From: Ferriphaselus sp. R-1
GTDB taxonomy: Bacteria > Pseudomonadota > Gammaproteobacteria > Burkholderiales > Gallionellaceae
Assembly: GCF_000746095.1 (NCBI RefSeq)
Contig: NZ_KN050807.1
Location: 1 to 64,000, forward strand
DNA length: 64,000 bases
Direction of reading: 5' to 3'
The translations under genes and the position numbers were made by a program. The notes beneath the pieces are model-generated. The model made no database searches and had not been told where the DNA came from. It saw only the letters and a program-made list of their open reading frames with translations. Each line of letters begins with the position of its first letter. Within the stretch, counting starts at the first letter, position 1. Of the stretch, positions 51,540-64,000 are shown piece by piece.

Positions 51540-51946
51540 GTAAGCCTTGGCAGCCTTACGCGCAGCACATCCTGGATGCCATCGGGAAAATCCGGCGCAT
51601 TCAGATGCGCGGCGACATCGCCAGCGATGAGGTGCTTTATGACGCGGTGCTGCGGAATTTGCAGACACTTTCCGAGGCGACTCAGTTATTACCGGAAGAG
51701 AAGAAGGCTGGTTTCCCCGCTATCCCATGGCGGGAGATCAGCGGTTTCCGCAACATCCTCGTTCACAATTATCTGGGGGACATCGATCCCCTGACCGTTT
51801 CTGCCGTAATCGTTAAACACTTGCAGCCGCTTGAGGAATGCATGCAGGCCATGCTCGCACAGGATCGTGGCAATCTCGATGCGGCGCTGGCTTTGTTGAA
51901 CCGCACAGGCGGCGAGCCGCCGCAATCCGGCGACGAGATTTTATAG
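51536..51946 (+). CDS. HepT-like (DUF86) ribonuclease toxin
   Basis: The 136-residue helical HEPN protein carries the RX4HXY motif RNILVHNY (Arg72, His77, Tyr79) of HepT toxins. In HepT-MntA pairs the nucleotidyltransferase adds AMP to the toxin tyrosine and silences it. It is coupled to the fused gene by ATGA and lies four bases before hsdR. Confidence 0.9.
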   Translation: MSKPWQPYAQHILDAIGKIRRIQMRGDIASDEVLYDAVLRNLQTLSEATQLLPEEKKAGFPAIPWREISGFRNILVHNYLGDIDPLTVSAVIVKHLQPLEECMQAMLAQDRGNLDAALALLNRTGGEPPQSGDEIL

Positions 51947-51949
51947 CCG

Positions 51950-55159
<3,210 letters not shown>

Positions 55160-55702
55160 ATGATGAAACTTGTTTCCATCGTTGGCCACTCCGGTTCCGG
55201 CAAGACGACTCTGGTTGAAAGGCTCATTCGTGAGCTGACGCAGCGTGGTGTGCGCGTGGCGACGATCAAGCACGCGCATCATCAGGTGCAGCTCGATACG
55301 CCGGGTAAGGATAGTTGGCGCTACACCCAAGCGGGGGCGGCGATGAGTATTCTGGTGACGGGCGAGGGCGTGCAGTTGGTTGCGACGGAGGTGGCCGAGC
55401 GCGACCCTCAGCAGCTGGCGCAACGGTTCATGGGCGAGGCCAATCTGGTGTTGGCGGAGGGGTTCTCGCTGGCGCCGGGGGTGAAGATCGAGGTGGTGCG
55501 GCGTGAGTGCGGCAAGCCGCCGCGTTGCAGCATCGAAGACGGTTTGATCGCCATCGTCACCGACATGGACGATGTCTATCCGCAGTTGCCGCATTTCGGG
55601 TTGGAGGATGTGAAGGGCATCGTCGATTTCATTCTGATGCAGGCTGAGTCGGCAGCCGTTCACCCTTCGACAGGCTCAGGGCGAACGGCGGGTTTGAAAT
55701 GA
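55160..55702 (+). CDS. mobB: Molybdopterin-guanine dinucleotide biosynthesis adapter MobB
   Basis: The 180-residue GTP-binding protein has P-loop GHSGSGKTTL (about 9-18) and the KHAHH motif of MobB. The last 13 residues (HPSTGSGRTAGLK) are encoded by a common palindromic repeat (55659-55687), so the tail is repeat-derived. It begins immediately after hsdR and overlaps mobA by ATGA. Confidence 0.93.
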   Translation: MMKLVSIVGHSGSGKTTLVERLIRELTQRGVRVATIKHAHHQVQLDTPGKDSWRYTQAGAAMSILVTGEGVQLVATEVAERDPQQLAQRFMGEANLVLAEGFSLAPGVKIEVVRRECGKPPRCSIEDGLIAIVTDMDDVYPQLPHFGLEDVKGIVDFILMQAESAAVHPSTGSGRTAGLK

Positions 55703-56274
55703 TCGACGACTGCACCGCGCTCATCCTCGCCGGTGGCGATTCGCGCCGCATGGGACAGGACAAGGCCGGGTTGGTGCTGGATGGGCAGACGCTTCTGGAG
55801 CGCGTTTCCCGCACGATGCAGTCCATCTTTCCCAAGCTGCTGGTCAGTGTGCGTGCACGGCGTTCCGCGCTGGAATTAACGCAAGTCTGCGACGAGGTGA
55901 CAGCCAGCGGGCCGCTGGCGGGTCTGGTCGCCGGGCTTGCCCAGGCTGAAACGCCGTGGGTGTTCGCGGTGGCGTGCGATATGCCGTTCGTGTCTCCCGC
56001 CGTGGTCACAAAGCTGGCGGATTTTCGTGTCGGCCATCAGGCGGTGGTGCCGGTGGTGGGCGGGTATCCGCAACCGCTGGCGGCGTTCTATGCGGTCAGC
56101 GCGTTGGAGGCGATGCGCGCTTCGTTGGCAAGTGGCGACCTCAGTCTGCGCGGGATGTTGGGCAGGCTGGACGTGTGTTTTGTGGATGAGGCGGAGTTGC
56201 GGTCTAGCGATCCGCAGCTCCGTAGTTTTTTTGATCTGGATACGCCGCAGGATGTGCAGGCGGCGAGGCGATGA
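55699..56274 (+). CDS. mobA: Molybdenum cofactor guanylyltransferase MobA
   Basis: The 191-residue enzyme transfers GMP to molybdopterin. N-terminal LILAGGDSRRMGQDKAGLVL is the nucleotide-binding signature; AVACDMPFVSP holds the metal Asp. It overlaps mobB and lies seven bases before moeA. Confidence 0.95.
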   Translation: MIDDCTALILAGGDSRRMGQDKAGLVLDGQTLLERVSRTMQSIFPKLLVSVRARRSALELTQVCDEVTASGPLAGLVAGLAQAETPWVFAVACDMPFVSPAVVTKLADFRVGHQAVVPVVGGYPQPLAAFYAVSALEAMRASLASGDLSLRGMLGRLDVCFVDEAELRSSDPQLRSFFDLDTPQDVQAARR

Positions 56275-56281
56275 GGGTGAG

Positions 56282-57520
56282 ATGAGCGGATTGACGGTGG
56301 CAGCGGCGCAACGCTGCGTGATCGCAGCGATGAAACGATTGGGCGCGGAGTCCGTGCCCTTGCAGCAGGCCTTAGGACGGGTACTGGCGGAGGATGTGCG
56401 CGCCAACCGCGATCAGCCGCCGTATGACGTGTCGGCGATGGATGGTTTCGCTATCCGCAGTGCGGATGTGGCGAGTGCTCCAGCGGTGCTGGAGGTTGTC
56501 GAGGACATCAAGGCCGGAGACATGCCGCAGAAAGTGCTGGCCGCCGGGCAGTGCGCGCGCATCATGACCGGCGCGCCGGTGCCGCACGGGGCGGATGCGG
56601 TGATCCGGGGCGAGGATACGCAAGCGCTAACCGAGGGGCGAGTGCAGATCGACGTGAGTGTGAAGTCGCGCAACGATATCCGCGACCGTGGCGAGAGCAT
56701 GAGAACGGGCGAGGTGGTGCTGCCTGCCGGCACTGAGATCACGCCGGGCGTGGTCGGCATGCTGGCGATGGTGAAGGCGGCGCAGGTGCCGGTGTATCGC
56801 CAGCCGCGCGTGGCTATCCTTTCCACCGGCGACGAGCTGGAAGGACTGGACGAGCCCATCGACGCGAACAAGATCCCCGATGCCAACAGCTACGCGCTGA
56901 TGGCGCAGGTGCAGGCGCTGGGCATCCAGCCGGTGCTGCTGGGCATCGCCCGCGACGATCCCGATCACCTGCGCGGTTTGCTGCAACGCGGCTTGCAGTT
57001 CGACGTGTTGCTGGTCTCCGGCGGTACATCGGTCGGCGTGCACGACTACGTGCGCCCCACGCTGGAAGCGCTGGGCGTGCAGATGCAGTTCTGGGGCGTG
57101 GCGATGAAGCCGGGGCATCCGATGGCGTTCGGTGTCGCACCGCTGACCTGGGTGTTCGGCATCCCCGGCAATCCGGTGTCCAGCATGGTGTGTTTCGAGG
57201 AGTTCATCGGCCCCGCTTTGCGCCGCGCCATGGGGCACCAGAATATCTATCGGCGCACGGTGACGGCCAAGCTGGCACGTGACGTGAAGCACAAACACCG
57301 TCGCACCGAGTTCGTGCGCGTGATGCTGGCACGGGACGAGGGCGCGCTGGTAGCGACACCGACCGGCGATCAGGGCAGCGGCATCCTGCGTTCGATGGCG
57401 ATGGCGGAAGGGCTGATGGTGGTCCCTGCAAGCAGCCAGGGTGTCGCGGCGGGAGCCGAAGTGACGGTGCAGTTGCTGGACGGTACCGCATACCAAGGCG
57501 AAGCGGGTGGGGAGTGGTGA
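56282..57520 (+). CDS. moeA: Molybdopterin molybdenumtransferase MoeA
   Basis: The 412-residue enzyme inserts molybdate into adenylated molybdopterin. Motifs: YDVSAMDGFAIRS, MTGAPVPHGADAVI, ILSTGDEL, SGGTSVGVHDY, GIPGNPVS. The start has GAGGGTGAG upstream. It overlaps mog by one base. Confidence 0.96.
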   Translation: MSGLTVAAAQRCVIAAMKRLGAESVPLQQALGRVLAEDVRANRDQPPYDVSAMDGFAIRSADVASAPAVLEVVEDIKAGDMPQKVLAAGQCARIMTGAPVPHGADAVIRGEDTQALTEGRVQIDVSVKSRNDIRDRGESMRTGEVVLPAGTEITPGVVGMLAMVKAAQVPVYRQPRVAILSTGDELEGLDEPIDANKIPDANSYALMAQVQALGIQPVLLGIARDDPDHLRGLLQRGLQFDVLLVSGGTSVGVHDYVRPTLEALGVQMQFWGVAMKPGHPMAFGVAPLTWVFGIPGNPVSSMVCFEEFIGPALRRAMGHQNIYRRTVTAKLARDVKHKHRRTEFVRVMLARDEGALVATPTGDQGSGILRSMAMAEGLMVVPASSQGVAAGAEVTVQLLDGTAYQGEAGGEW

Positions 57521-58059
57521 TGAAAGCGCGTATCGGTTTTGTGACCGTTTCCGACCGTGCCAGTCGCGGCGAGTATGAAGACAAGGGCGGCCCGGCGATG
57601 TTGGCCTGGTTCACGCGGGTGCTGACCAGTGAGTGGGAGGCGGTGGTGCGTGTCATTCCTGACGAACAGCCGTTGATCGAGCAGACGCTGGTCGAGCTGG
57701 CGGACAGGGAGGGATGCAGCCTGATCGTCACCACGGGCGGCACCGGCCCGGCATTGCGTGATGTGACACCGGAAGCGACTGAAGCCGTGTGCGAGAAGAT
57801 GATGCCGGGCTTTGGCGAGTTAATGCGCAGCGCATCACTCAAAGTGGTGCCGACCGCTATCCTGTCGCGCCAGACGGCGGGCATGCGCGGCAAGAGTCTG
57901 ATCGTCAATCTGCCGGGCAAGCCATCCGCGATAGACGATTGCCTGAATGCGGTGTTTCCCGCCATCCCGTATTGCATCGACCTGGTCGAGGGGGCTTGGC
58001 TGGAAGCCGATGCGGCTCTGTGCAAGGTGTTCCGTCCGGCGCATGCCAGACAACGATAA
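57520..58059 (+). CDS. mog: Molybdopterin adenylyltransferase Mog
   Basis: The 179-residue enzyme adenylates molybdopterin before MoeA acts. Motifs: FVTVSDRASRGEYEDKGGP, TTGGTGPALRDVTPEAT, NLPGKPSAIDDCL. The ATG at 57520 has GGGGAG six bases upstream; two GTG codons just before are alternatives. It ends the cofactor run. Confidence 0.95.
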   Translation: MKARIGFVTVSDRASRGEYEDKGGPAMLAWFTRVLTSEWEAVVRVIPDEQPLIEQTLVELADREGCSLIVTTGGTGPALRDVTPEATEAVCEKMMPGFGELMRSASLKVVPTAILSRQTAGMRGKSLIVNLPGKPSAIDDCLNAVFPAIPYCIDLVEGAWLEADAALCKVFRPAHARQR

Positions 58060-58069
58060 TCGCAGGCAA

Positions 58070-58098
58070 TAAAAAAACCCGCCTTGCGGCGGGTTTTT
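58070..58098. terminator. Bidirectional terminator between mog and the cold-shock gene
   Basis: AAAAAACCCGCC and GGCGGGTTTTT form a stem with loop TTGC. A-run on the left and T-run on the right make it active for both converging genes. Confidence 0.9.
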
Positions 58099-58116
58099 CA
58101 ACATGCGAGTCGCTGA

Positions 58117-58320
58117 TTAGGCGGCCTGGATGTTGGAAGCTTGCTTGCCCTTGTTGCCTTGGACGACTTCGAAAGTCACCTTCTGGCCTTCCTTCAGGCT
58201 CTTGAAGCCGCTCATGTTGATCGCGGAGAAGTGCGCGAACAGGTCTTCGCTACCATCATCCGGAGTAATGAAGCCGAAACCCTTTGCGTCGTTGAACCAC
58301 TTAACGGTACCAGTTGCCAT
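58117..58320 (-). CDS. cspA: Cold-shock-type RNA-binding protein
   Basis: The 67-residue protein is a single cold-shock domain with RNP1 KGFGFI and RNP2 DLFAHF. Such proteins melt RNA structure. The gene has a long untranslated leader region on its 5' side (58,321 onward), as cold-shock genes often do. Confidence 0.95.
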   Translation of the reverse strand: MATGTVKWFNDAKGFGFITPDDGSEDLFAHFSAINMSGFKSLKEGQKVTFEVVQGNKGKQASNIQAA

Positions 58321-58683
58321 GTGTATTTTCCTTAACTTACAAAAACCGGGGAAATCCCCCGTCAAACTGTTTGAAACGAAGACCGCACACGGCAAAACCA
58401 GTACTGCGCTACTTTGATTCAAACGCCAGCGCGCTTTTTACTCTCGATTACCCGTTATAGTCAAGAGGAATTGTGATTTTTTTAAGCCTATCGCCGAAAG
58501 CCGGCTTTTCAGGGGGTGGAGCGGCCTGTTCTGGGCGATTCTCCCCAGTCTTTTTTGGGTACGAGTCCTTGATGTTCCTCGTGCTGCAGATGACGGAGGC
58601 ATTGTGTGCTGCATGAAGCGATGGGGGCATCAAGGTAGTCGGTCTGGCTGCTCCCTATGGTCGGAGTGCAGGAGGTGCGCTCG
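58321..58683. other. Intergenic stretch between the chemotaxis gene and the cold-shock gene
   Basis: This 363-base gap holds the leader and promoter of the cold-shock gene (a minus-strand TTGACT at 58459-58464 is a possible -35 box, with no good -10) and the end of the chemotaxis transcript. A short open frame at 58448-58633 has no protein-like features. No RNA gene or repeat is evident. Confidence 0.5.
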
Positions 58684-60006
58684 TCATGAGTTCACGATGT
58701 TGGATAGGTCCCCTACGACCCGGACTACATGCAGGGCACCTTGCCGGATGCCGGATATAGACTCTTTAGCCTGATTGGTGAGGGCGACACCGTTCGAGAC
58801 GGCAGTCCGTCCGCTGGCCATGCTGTTGCTCACGGCTTGCGTCTCCGACCGTATGGTCAGCAGCTTTTCGGAGATCTCTTGGGTCGCCTGCCCAGTCCTG
58901 ACGGCAAGCTTGCGCACTTCGTCAGCCACGACGGCAAACCCTCGGCCACTTTCACCGGCCCTTGCAGCCTCGATCGCTGCATTGAGAGCCAACAGGTTGG
59001 TTTGATCCGCGATTTCCTTGATGGTGTTGACGATGCCGGTGATGTTCTTGGTCTGCAGGTCCAGATCTTCGACCAGACTGGTCGCTTGCCCGACCAACTT
59101 TTCGACACTGAGTATCTGATCGGTAGTGGACAGCAAGATGGCTTCGCCTTCCTTGGCTATCCTTTCTGTGGTCAGGGCGACCTCGTAGGCAGTCTCAGCC
59201 CCGTGCTTCTCAGCCTCATGTCGTTTGATACGTGCTGTCACATCGGAGGCGAACTTCACAATCTTGGTGACCACACCGTCGGGAGAGAAGACTGGGTTAT
59301 AGCTTGCCTCCAGCCACACGGGCTGTCCAGCGGCGTTGAGCCTTGCATACAGACCGGAGTGAAACTCCCCGGCGCGTAATTGGCTCCAGAATGCCTGATA
59401 GTCAACTGATCTGGCGACATCGGGAGTGCAGAACAGGCTGTGATGTCGGCCAACGATCTGATGCTCTTCATAGCCCATCAGGCGCAGCATATTGGGGTTG
59501 GCGCGCAGGATGGTGCCGGTGGTGTCGAATTCGATGACTGCCATGGAGCGCTCGACAGCCTCGATCATCGCCTGTGTGCGTGCTGATTCCTCTATCCGTG
59601 CCGTGACATCGCTGGCGATCTTTATCACCTCGCGCGGGGCGCCCTGCGGGTCGAGAATCGGGGTGTAAGTGGCCTCCAGCCAGACGGTGCTGCCGTCCCG
59701 TCTTTTGCGGGGAATAGTACCTTGATGGTATTCACCGCGTTGCAGGTGCTCCCAGAACTTACGGTAGTCATCGGACTCTGCGTATTCCTGTGCGCAGAAC
59801 AGGCGGTGGTGCTTGCCGATCAAGGCAACCCTCGTGTAGCCCATGAGCTGCACGAAACTCTCGTTCGCATCCAGAATGGTACCGCTCATGTCAAAGCGGA
59901 CCATGGCGATCGAGCGGTTGATGGCACCGAGTTCAGCCTGACTTTGTGTCAGCTGTTGCCTGAGTGATTCGTTCTCAAGAATGTACTTTTTACAAAATAA
60001 AGCCAT
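58684..60006 (-). CDS. Soluble chemotaxis receptor with two PAS domains (BdlA/Aer-like)
   Basis: The 440-residue protein has a short coiled N-terminus, two PAS domains (about 25-140 and 147-262), and a methyl-accepting signalling domain with the hairpin tip [20 protein letters not shown]. No transmembrane helix is present, so it senses cytoplasmic cues, probably redox or haem/flavin bound in PAS. The layout matches BdlA, which controls biofilm dispersal. No che genes are adjacent. Confidence 0.92.
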   Translation of the reverse strand: MALFCKKYILENESLRQQLTQSQAELGAINRSIAMVRFDMSGTILDANESFVQLMGYTRVALIGKHHRLFCAQEYAESDDYRKFWEHLQRGEYHQGTIPRKRRDGSTVWLEATYTPILDPQGAPREVIKIASDVTARIEESARTQAMIEAVERSMAVIEFDTTGTILRANPNMLRLMGYEEHQIVGRHHSLFCTPDVARSVDYQAFWSQLRAGEFHSGLYARLNAAGQPVWLEASYNPVFSPDGVVTKIVKFASDVTARIKRHEAEKHGAETAYEVALTTERIAKEGEAILLSTTDQILSVEKLVGQATSLVEDLDLQTKNITGIVNTIKEIADQTNLLALNAAIEAARAGESGRGFAVVADEVRKLAVRTGQATQEISEKLLTIRSETQAVSNSMASGRTAVSNGVALTNQAKESISGIRQGALHVVRVVGDLSNIVNS

Positions 60007-60089
60007 GTAAGTAACTTCCCCCGATGTGAAGTAAAACGGTGACCGAATCCAGGTGCCGAGACCGACGAGCTTCTTGCCTCGTGGCTGGG

Positions 60090-60353
60090 TTACTCGGTCT
60101 CTACGGTGGAGGTGATTTTCAACCGGGCGCGTTTGAGGCGGGCGAGTGTCTGGATCATCTCGCCGGAGCTCAGGCTATGCCGCTTGGCGGCGGCATCGAA
60201 GGCAGCGAGCAGCTCGGGGATGAGTTCACTTTGTTTGCTCAGAGGCTGTTTTTTATTGGACTTGGGTGGGGAGGATTTGAGCTTGGCTATCTTGGCTTCC
60301 AAGTCTGCGATCAGTTGTGTCTTGCTGCGGCGTACCCGTTTGGATTCTGACAT
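60090..60353 (-). CDS. Small basic coiled-coil protein of unknown function
   Basis: The 87-residue product ([20 protein letters not shown]...) is Lys/Arg/Ser-rich in the first half with a helix [17 protein letters not shown], and helical in the second ([17 protein letters not shown]). I do not recognise the family; a DNA-binding or regulatory role would fit but is not shown. A good ribosome site (CTAGGAGAGTTAA) precedes the ATG. Confidence 0.75.
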   Translation of the reverse strand: MSESKRVRRSKTQLIADLEAKIAKLKSSPPKSNKKQPLSKQSELIPELLAAFDAAAKRHSLSSGEMIQTLARLKRARLKITSTVETE

Positions 60354-60808
60354 TTAACTCTCCTAGTATTCAATTATGGTTATTTTTTGTTGGGGGCGCC
60401 ATTCTGAACCTTGCCTGTTAAAATTGCAAAGACGTAGCTACTAGGATCAGCCTGATCGCGGTCGCTCTATTGGCCAGCTCAATGTGATAAGTCAGGAGCC
60501 GATCACTTATAGGGCGCGAGGTATCCGGGGGCTTGTGGGATGTGTCTAGCGTGTAGTCTCTTGGCTCGTCCCGCTGCCTTGTTTCATCCCCGGTGGCGGA
60601 TGGCGATGTCCTCGATTGTTGGCACCGCGACGCTTACCATGATGGCGCAACTCCGGTACAGTTCCGACCTGCTGCATCGCTCTTGGTGGCAGTGGGACGG
60701 AGCGGCGTGGCAGGTCATTCGGCGGGTGAGCCTCGAATATGTCCGGAAAACCGTCGCTAATTATCAACAGCAATGCCCGTGAACGCGGGTAAAACGAAAC
60801 TTGTGGCT
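60354..60808. other. Stretch without a secure gene upstream of clpS
   Basis: A plus-strand open frame (60540-60782, 80 codons) has no ribosome site and an unusual Trp/Ser/Arg-rich product; I do not call it. The region should hold promoters for the small minus-strand gene and for clpS, but no consensus pair stands out. Confidence 0.4.
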
Positions 60809-61117
60809 ATGGCAACGAAGCAGGGAAGCACGACATTGCTCGATCGCGAGAGAGAGGCACTGCAACCACCCAGGATGTACAAGGTGCTGCTGCTGAACGA
60901 CGATTTCACTACGATGGAGTTCGTGATCGAGGTCTTGCAGCGATATTTTTCGATGGAGCTGGAACGCGCCATGCAGACCATGCTCAAAGTGCACAATGAA
61001 GGCAAGGCGGTGTGCGGGATTTACACCCGTGACATCGCCGAGACCAAAGTGATTCAGGTGTCCCAGTATGCGAAGCAGAACGGACATCCGCTACGATGCG
61101 AGATGGAGGAACAGTAA
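60809..61117 (+). CDS. clpS: ClpS adaptor for N-end rule substrates
   Basis: The 102-residue adaptor binds ClpA and delivers proteins with destabilising N-termini. Signatures: [20 protein letters not shown] and [21 protein letters not shown]. The start at 60809 is chosen because betaproteobacterial ClpS begins MATKQG; an ATG at 60773 would add 12 residues. clpA follows after one base. Confidence 0.95.
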   Translation: MATKQGSTTLLDREREALQPPRMYKVLLLNDDFTTMEFVIEVLQRYFSMELERAMQTMLKVHNEGKAVCGIYTRDIAETKVIQVSQYAKQNGHPLRCEMEEQ

Positions 61118-61118
61118 A

Positions 61119-63377
61119 ATGATCGCCCAGGAACTTGAAGTCAGTCTGCATCTGGCCTTTGTCGAGGCGCGCCAGAAGCGCCACGAATTCATCACGGTCG
61201 AGCATCTGCTGCTGGCGATGCTGGACAACCCCTCGGCGGCGCAAGTGCTGCGCGGTTGCGGGGCGGACATCGACGAACTGCGCGGCGTAGTGGCCGAGTT
61301 CATCGAGAACAATGTGAGCGTCATGCCCGGCACGGGGGAAGTGGACACCCAACCCACCGTCGGCTTCCAGCGCGTTATCCAGCGCGCCATCCTGCACGTG
61401 CAGTCGGCCAGCAAGAAGGAAGTCACCGGCGCGAACATCCTCGTGGCCCTGTTCGGCGAGAAGGAGTCGCACGCCGTCTATTTCCTCACCCAACGCAACA
61501 TCAACCGCCTGGACGTGGTGAACTATCTGTCGCATGGCATCGCCAAGGCTGAAGCCTCGACCGCCAAGGCTGCGCCACAGGAAGGTGCGGCCGAGAGCAA
61601 GCCGGACGATAGCAGCGCAGGCGTACTCAAGGACTACACCATTGATCTCATCGCACAGGCGCAGGCTGGCAAGATTGATCCGCTGATCGGGCGTGACCTG
61701 GAACTGGAGCGTGTGATCCAGACACTGTGCCGTCGCCGCAAGAACAACCCGTTGCTGGTGGGCGAAGCGGGAGTGGGCAAGACCGCGATCGCCGAGGGTT
61801 TGGCGCGCCGCATCGTCGAAGGCGAGGTGCCCGATATCCTCAAGGGGGCGCAAGTCTATTCGCTCGATATGGGCGCGCTGCTGGCCGGGACCAAATATCG
61901 TGGCGACTTCGAGCAGCGCCTCAAGGCGGTGCTGAAAGAGTTGAAGGACGCGCCGAACGCGGTGCTGTTCATCGATGAGATCCACACCTTGATCGGCGCA
62001 GGCTCGGCATCCGGCGGCACCATGGATGCATCCAACCTGCTCAAGCCGGCGCTGTCCAGCGGCGCGCTCAAGTGCATAGGTGCGACCACCTATCAGGAGT
62101 ATCGCGGCATCTTCGAGAAGGATCATGCGTTGTCGCGCCGCTTCCAGAAGGTGGACGTGCCGGAGCCCTCGGTCGAGCAGACCATCGAGATTCTCAAAGG
62201 GCTGAAGTCGCGCTTCGAGGAGCATCACAGCATCAAGTTCAGTGCCGCCGCCATCACCAGCGCCGCCGAACTTTCCGCCCGCTTCATCAACGACCGCCAC
62301 CTGCCGGACAAGGCCATCGACGTGCTGGACGAGGCGGGCGCGGCGCAGCGCATCCTGCCCAAGTCCAAACAGAAGAAGCTGGTCGGCAAGCACGAGATCG
62401 AAGAGATCATCGCCAAGATCGCCCGCATCCCGGCGCGCACCGTGTCGCACGATGACCGCAACGCGCTGAAGAACCTCGACCGCGACCTGAAAGCCACCGT
62501 GTTCGGCCAGGATCAGGCCATCGACGTGCTGGCGCGCGCCATCAAGATGTCGCGCAGCGGCTTGGGCAACCCGCAGAAGCCCATCGGCAGCTTTCTCTTT
62601 TCTGGCCCAACCGGCGTGGGCAAGACCGAGGTTGCGCGCCAACTGGCGTATTCGATGGGGATGCCGCTGCACCGCTTCGATATGTCCGAGTACATGGAGC
62701 GTCACGCCGTCAGCCGCTTGATCGGCGCGCCGCCGGGCTACGTCGGTTTCGACCAGGGCGGCCTGCTCACCGAGGCCATCAGCAAACAGCCGCATTCCGT
62801 GCTGCTGCTGGACGAGATCGAGAAGGCGCATCCGGACATCTTCAACATCCTGTTGCAGGTGATGGATCACGGCACGCTGACCGATAACAATGGCCGCAAG
62901 GCCGATTTCCGCAACGTCGTCATCATCATGACCACCAACGCGGGTGCGGAAGCGCTGAACAAGACCCAGATCGGCTTCGCCAAGGTCTCGTCGGCGGGCG
63001 ACGAGATGGCCGACATCAAACGCCTGTTCACCCCCGAGTTCCGCAACCGGCTGGATGCCATTGTCTCCTTCGCGCCGCTCAACAAGGAGGTCATCCTGCG
63101 CGTGGTGGACAAGTTCCTGATGCAGCTCGAAGAGCAGTTGCATGAAAAGAAGGTTGAGGCTGTGTTCACTGATGCGCTCAAGGACCACCTCGCCGAGCAC
63201 GGCTTCGACCCGCTGATGGGTGCGCGCCCGATGGCCCGTTTGATTCAGGACACCATCCGCAGCGCCCTGGCCGACGAACTCCTGTTCGGTCGCCTGGCCA
63301 ACGGTGGCAAAGTCATCGTCGACGTGAAGGACGGCAAGGTGGGGTTGGAGTTCGAGGAGGAGACGGTGGCTGCCTAG
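61119..63377 (+). CDS. clpA: ATP-dependent Clp protease ATPase subunit ClpA
   Basis: The 752-residue AAA+ unfoldase feeds ClpP. N-domain (1-145; [18 protein letters not shown]), first ATPase (Walker [11 protein letters not shown] near 215), second ATPase (Walker [11 protein letters not shown] near 500) and C-terminal [12 protein letters not shown]. It follows clpS in the usual order. Confidence 0.97.
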   Translation: MIAQELEVSLHLAFVEARQKRHEFITVEHLLLAMLDNPSAAQVLRGCGADIDELRGVVAEFIENNVSVMPGTGEVDTQPTVGFQRVIQRAILHVQSASKKEVTGANILVALFGEKESHAVYFLTQRNINRLDVVNYLSHGIAKAEASTAKAAPQEGAAESKPDDSSAGVLKDYTIDLIAQAQAGKIDPLIGRDLELERVIQTLCRRRKNNPLLVGEAGVGKTAIAEGLARRIVEGEVPDILKGAQVYSLDMGALLAGTKYRGDFEQRLKAVLKELKDAPNAVLFIDEIHTLIGAGSASGGTMDASNLLKPALSSGALKCIGATTYQEYRGIFEKDHALSRRFQKVDVPEPSVEQTIEILKGLKSRFEEHHSIKFSAAAITSAAELSARFINDRHLPDKAIDVLDEAGAAQRILPKSKQKKLVGKHEIEEIIAKIARIPARTVSHDDRNALKNLDRDLKATVFGQDQAIDVLARAIKMSRSGLGNPQKPIGSFLFSGPTGVGKTEVARQLAYSMGMPLHRFDMSEYMERHAVSRLIGAPPGYVGFDQGGLLTEAISKQPHSVLLLDEIEKAHPDIFNILLQVMDHGTLTDNNGRKADFRNVVIIMTTNAGAEALNKTQIGFAKVSSAGDEMADIKRLFTPEFRNRLDAIVSFAPLNKEVILRVVDKFLMQLEEQLHEKKVEAVFTDALKDHLAEHGFDPLMGARPMARLIQDTIRSALADELLFGRLANGGKVIVDVKDGKVGLEFEEETVAA

Positions 63378-63393
63378 TCGGTCCGGGTGAGCC

Positions 63394-63723
63394 TCAGGGA
63401 AATTCTTCGAGCTCTGCGCTGGAGTCGCACCCTGTACCCGCCGCGATCCGTTTGGCGAAGAAACCCTTCGCCAGCCGGTTGCAGGCAACCGGGATTATTC
63501 GGGAGTGCTTGGCCGGATCGCTAAGCATGCCGCAGCGGTAGCAGCTTGCCGACTCATCCCAAGTCAGCGCACGACACGCACCGCGCCATTGCCAGAGGAA
63601 CAGCCGGGCCACCGGGCAGGGATCGGCGGCGCAGCAGACTCCGCAGCCATTGCAGGGCGCGCCCAGCGCAGGTTTTGCCGGGGCATCGCGGTGGATCGTT
63701 ATGGTTTGCCAGGTCGTGTTCAT
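63394..63723 (-). CDS. YkgJ-family zinc/iron-chelating cysteine-cluster protein
   Basis: The 109-residue protein has the Cys-cluster CNGCGVCCAADPCPVARLF near residue 24 and further cysteines (ACRAL, CYRCG, AC, GC). YkgJ-type proteins are small metal-binding proteins of unknown role. It converges with clpA. Confidence 0.88.
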   Translation of the reverse strand: MNTTWQTITIHRDAPAKPALGAPCNGCGVCCAADPCPVARLFLWQWRGACRALTWDESASCYRCGMLSDPAKHSRIIPVACNRLAKGFFAKRIAAGTGCDSSAELEEFP

Positions 63724-63864
63724 CGCGGGCTATGGTAGTACGCCCGGTATGATCTGGCCAGCGACAAGGCCGGGTACAAGGAATAACAGCGCGTATCTTT
63801 GAGCATCGGGGTGTTCGACACCTGACAGTGCGGCGCGCTGCGCAAACCTATTCTGTAAAAGCCT

Positions 63865-64000
63865 ATGATTTCTTCATCTCACTACCGTGGCCGCTTCGCC
63901 CCATCTCCTACAGGTCCGCTGCACTTCGGTTCGCTGGTCGCCGCCGTAGGTAGTTATCTCGATGCCAGAGCCAACAACGGAACTTGGCTACTGCGCATGG
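63865..64000 (+). CDS. gluQ: Glutamyl-Q tRNA(Asp) synthetase, N-terminal part (runs past the window)
   Basis: The visible 45 residues ([20 protein letters not shown]) contain the HIGH-like motif PLHFGS of the GluRS/GluQRS family, with the short N-terminus and the [17 protein letters not shown] form typical of GluQRS, which glutamylates queuosine in tRNA-Asp. The rest is outside the window, so a full glutamyl-tRNA synthetase cannot be strictly excluded. Confidence 0.85.
   Translation, partial: MISSSHYRGRFAPSPTGPLHFGSLVAAVGSYLDARANNGTWLLRM

Noticed and set aside
58448-58633. 61-codon minus-strand frame between the cold-shock and chemotaxis genes
   Set aside because: Proline/lysine-rich random-looking product in the leader region, no ribosome site.
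60540-60782. 80-codon frame upstream of clpS
   Set aside because: No ribosome site, odd composition and overlap with the possible upstream start of clpS.

Overview
The window reads as the chromosome of a GC-rich betaproteobacterial sulfur oxidiser, most likely in or near the Gallionellaceae (Sideroxydans-like) or Sulfuricella/Thiobacillus types. This rests on a complete reverse dissimilatory sulfite reductase cluster (dsrABEFHCMKLJOPN) with siroheme and molybdenum-cofactor genes behind it, plus betaproteobacterial housekeeping genes (rplU-rpmA-obgE-proB, clpS-clpA, monomeric isocitrate dehydrogenase). The genus is an inference; no rRNA gene is present.

Layout. 1-1,000: end of an IS3 element that truncates a VOC-fold gene, next to a small integron cassette remnant (two attC-like sites, no integrase); one attC contains three copies of a 35-bp arm at an exact 66-bp period. 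1,100-13,500: housekeeping and metabolic genes (TonB-like protein, RNB ribonuclease, cytochrome c, isocitrate dehydrogenase, pseudouridine synthase, polysaccharide deacetylase, serine hydrolase, alpha/beta hydrolase, L21, L27, ObgE, ProB). 13,623-20,056: tRNA-Arg(ACG) and a 6.4-kb island bounded by a duplicated tRNA 3' end, carrying a dead IS4-type transposase and a three-gene signalling/peroxidase operon. 20,096-24,524: YegD-like Hsp70, CcoG and a MocR regulator.

24,600-45,151 is the sulfur region. Leftward runs an accessory operon: small protein, an orphan Cas6/Cmx6-like protein, a DsrC paralogue lacking both functional cysteines, a tandem TusA, an unknown protein and a TauD-type dioxygenase. 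Rightward runs dsrA to dsrN, then DUF4202, siroheme synthase (the cofactor of DsrAB), an ankyrin protein and moaA, C, D, E. In this pathway DsrE/F/H and TusA-like proteins hand sulfur to DsrC, DsrAB oxidises it to sulfite with electrons passing through DsrL, and the DsrMKJOP membrane complex reoxidises DsrC.

45,212-55,159 is a 10-kb defence block lying between moaE and mobB, splitting the molybdenum-cofactor genes: type I restriction-modification (hsdM, hsdS, hsdR) with a Kiwa pair (kwaA, kwaB), a BRO-type protein, and an AbiEi-like/MntA fusion with a HepT-like partner inserted between hsdS and hsdR. Two truncated copies of the hsdR 5' end sit at the module junctions, which suggests a repeated insertion mechanism. 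55,160-58,059 resumes with mobB, mobA, moeA and mog. 58,100-64,000 holds a cold-shock protein, a soluble two-PAS chemotaxis receptor, a small protein, clpS, clpA, a YkgJ-type protein and the start of gluQRS.
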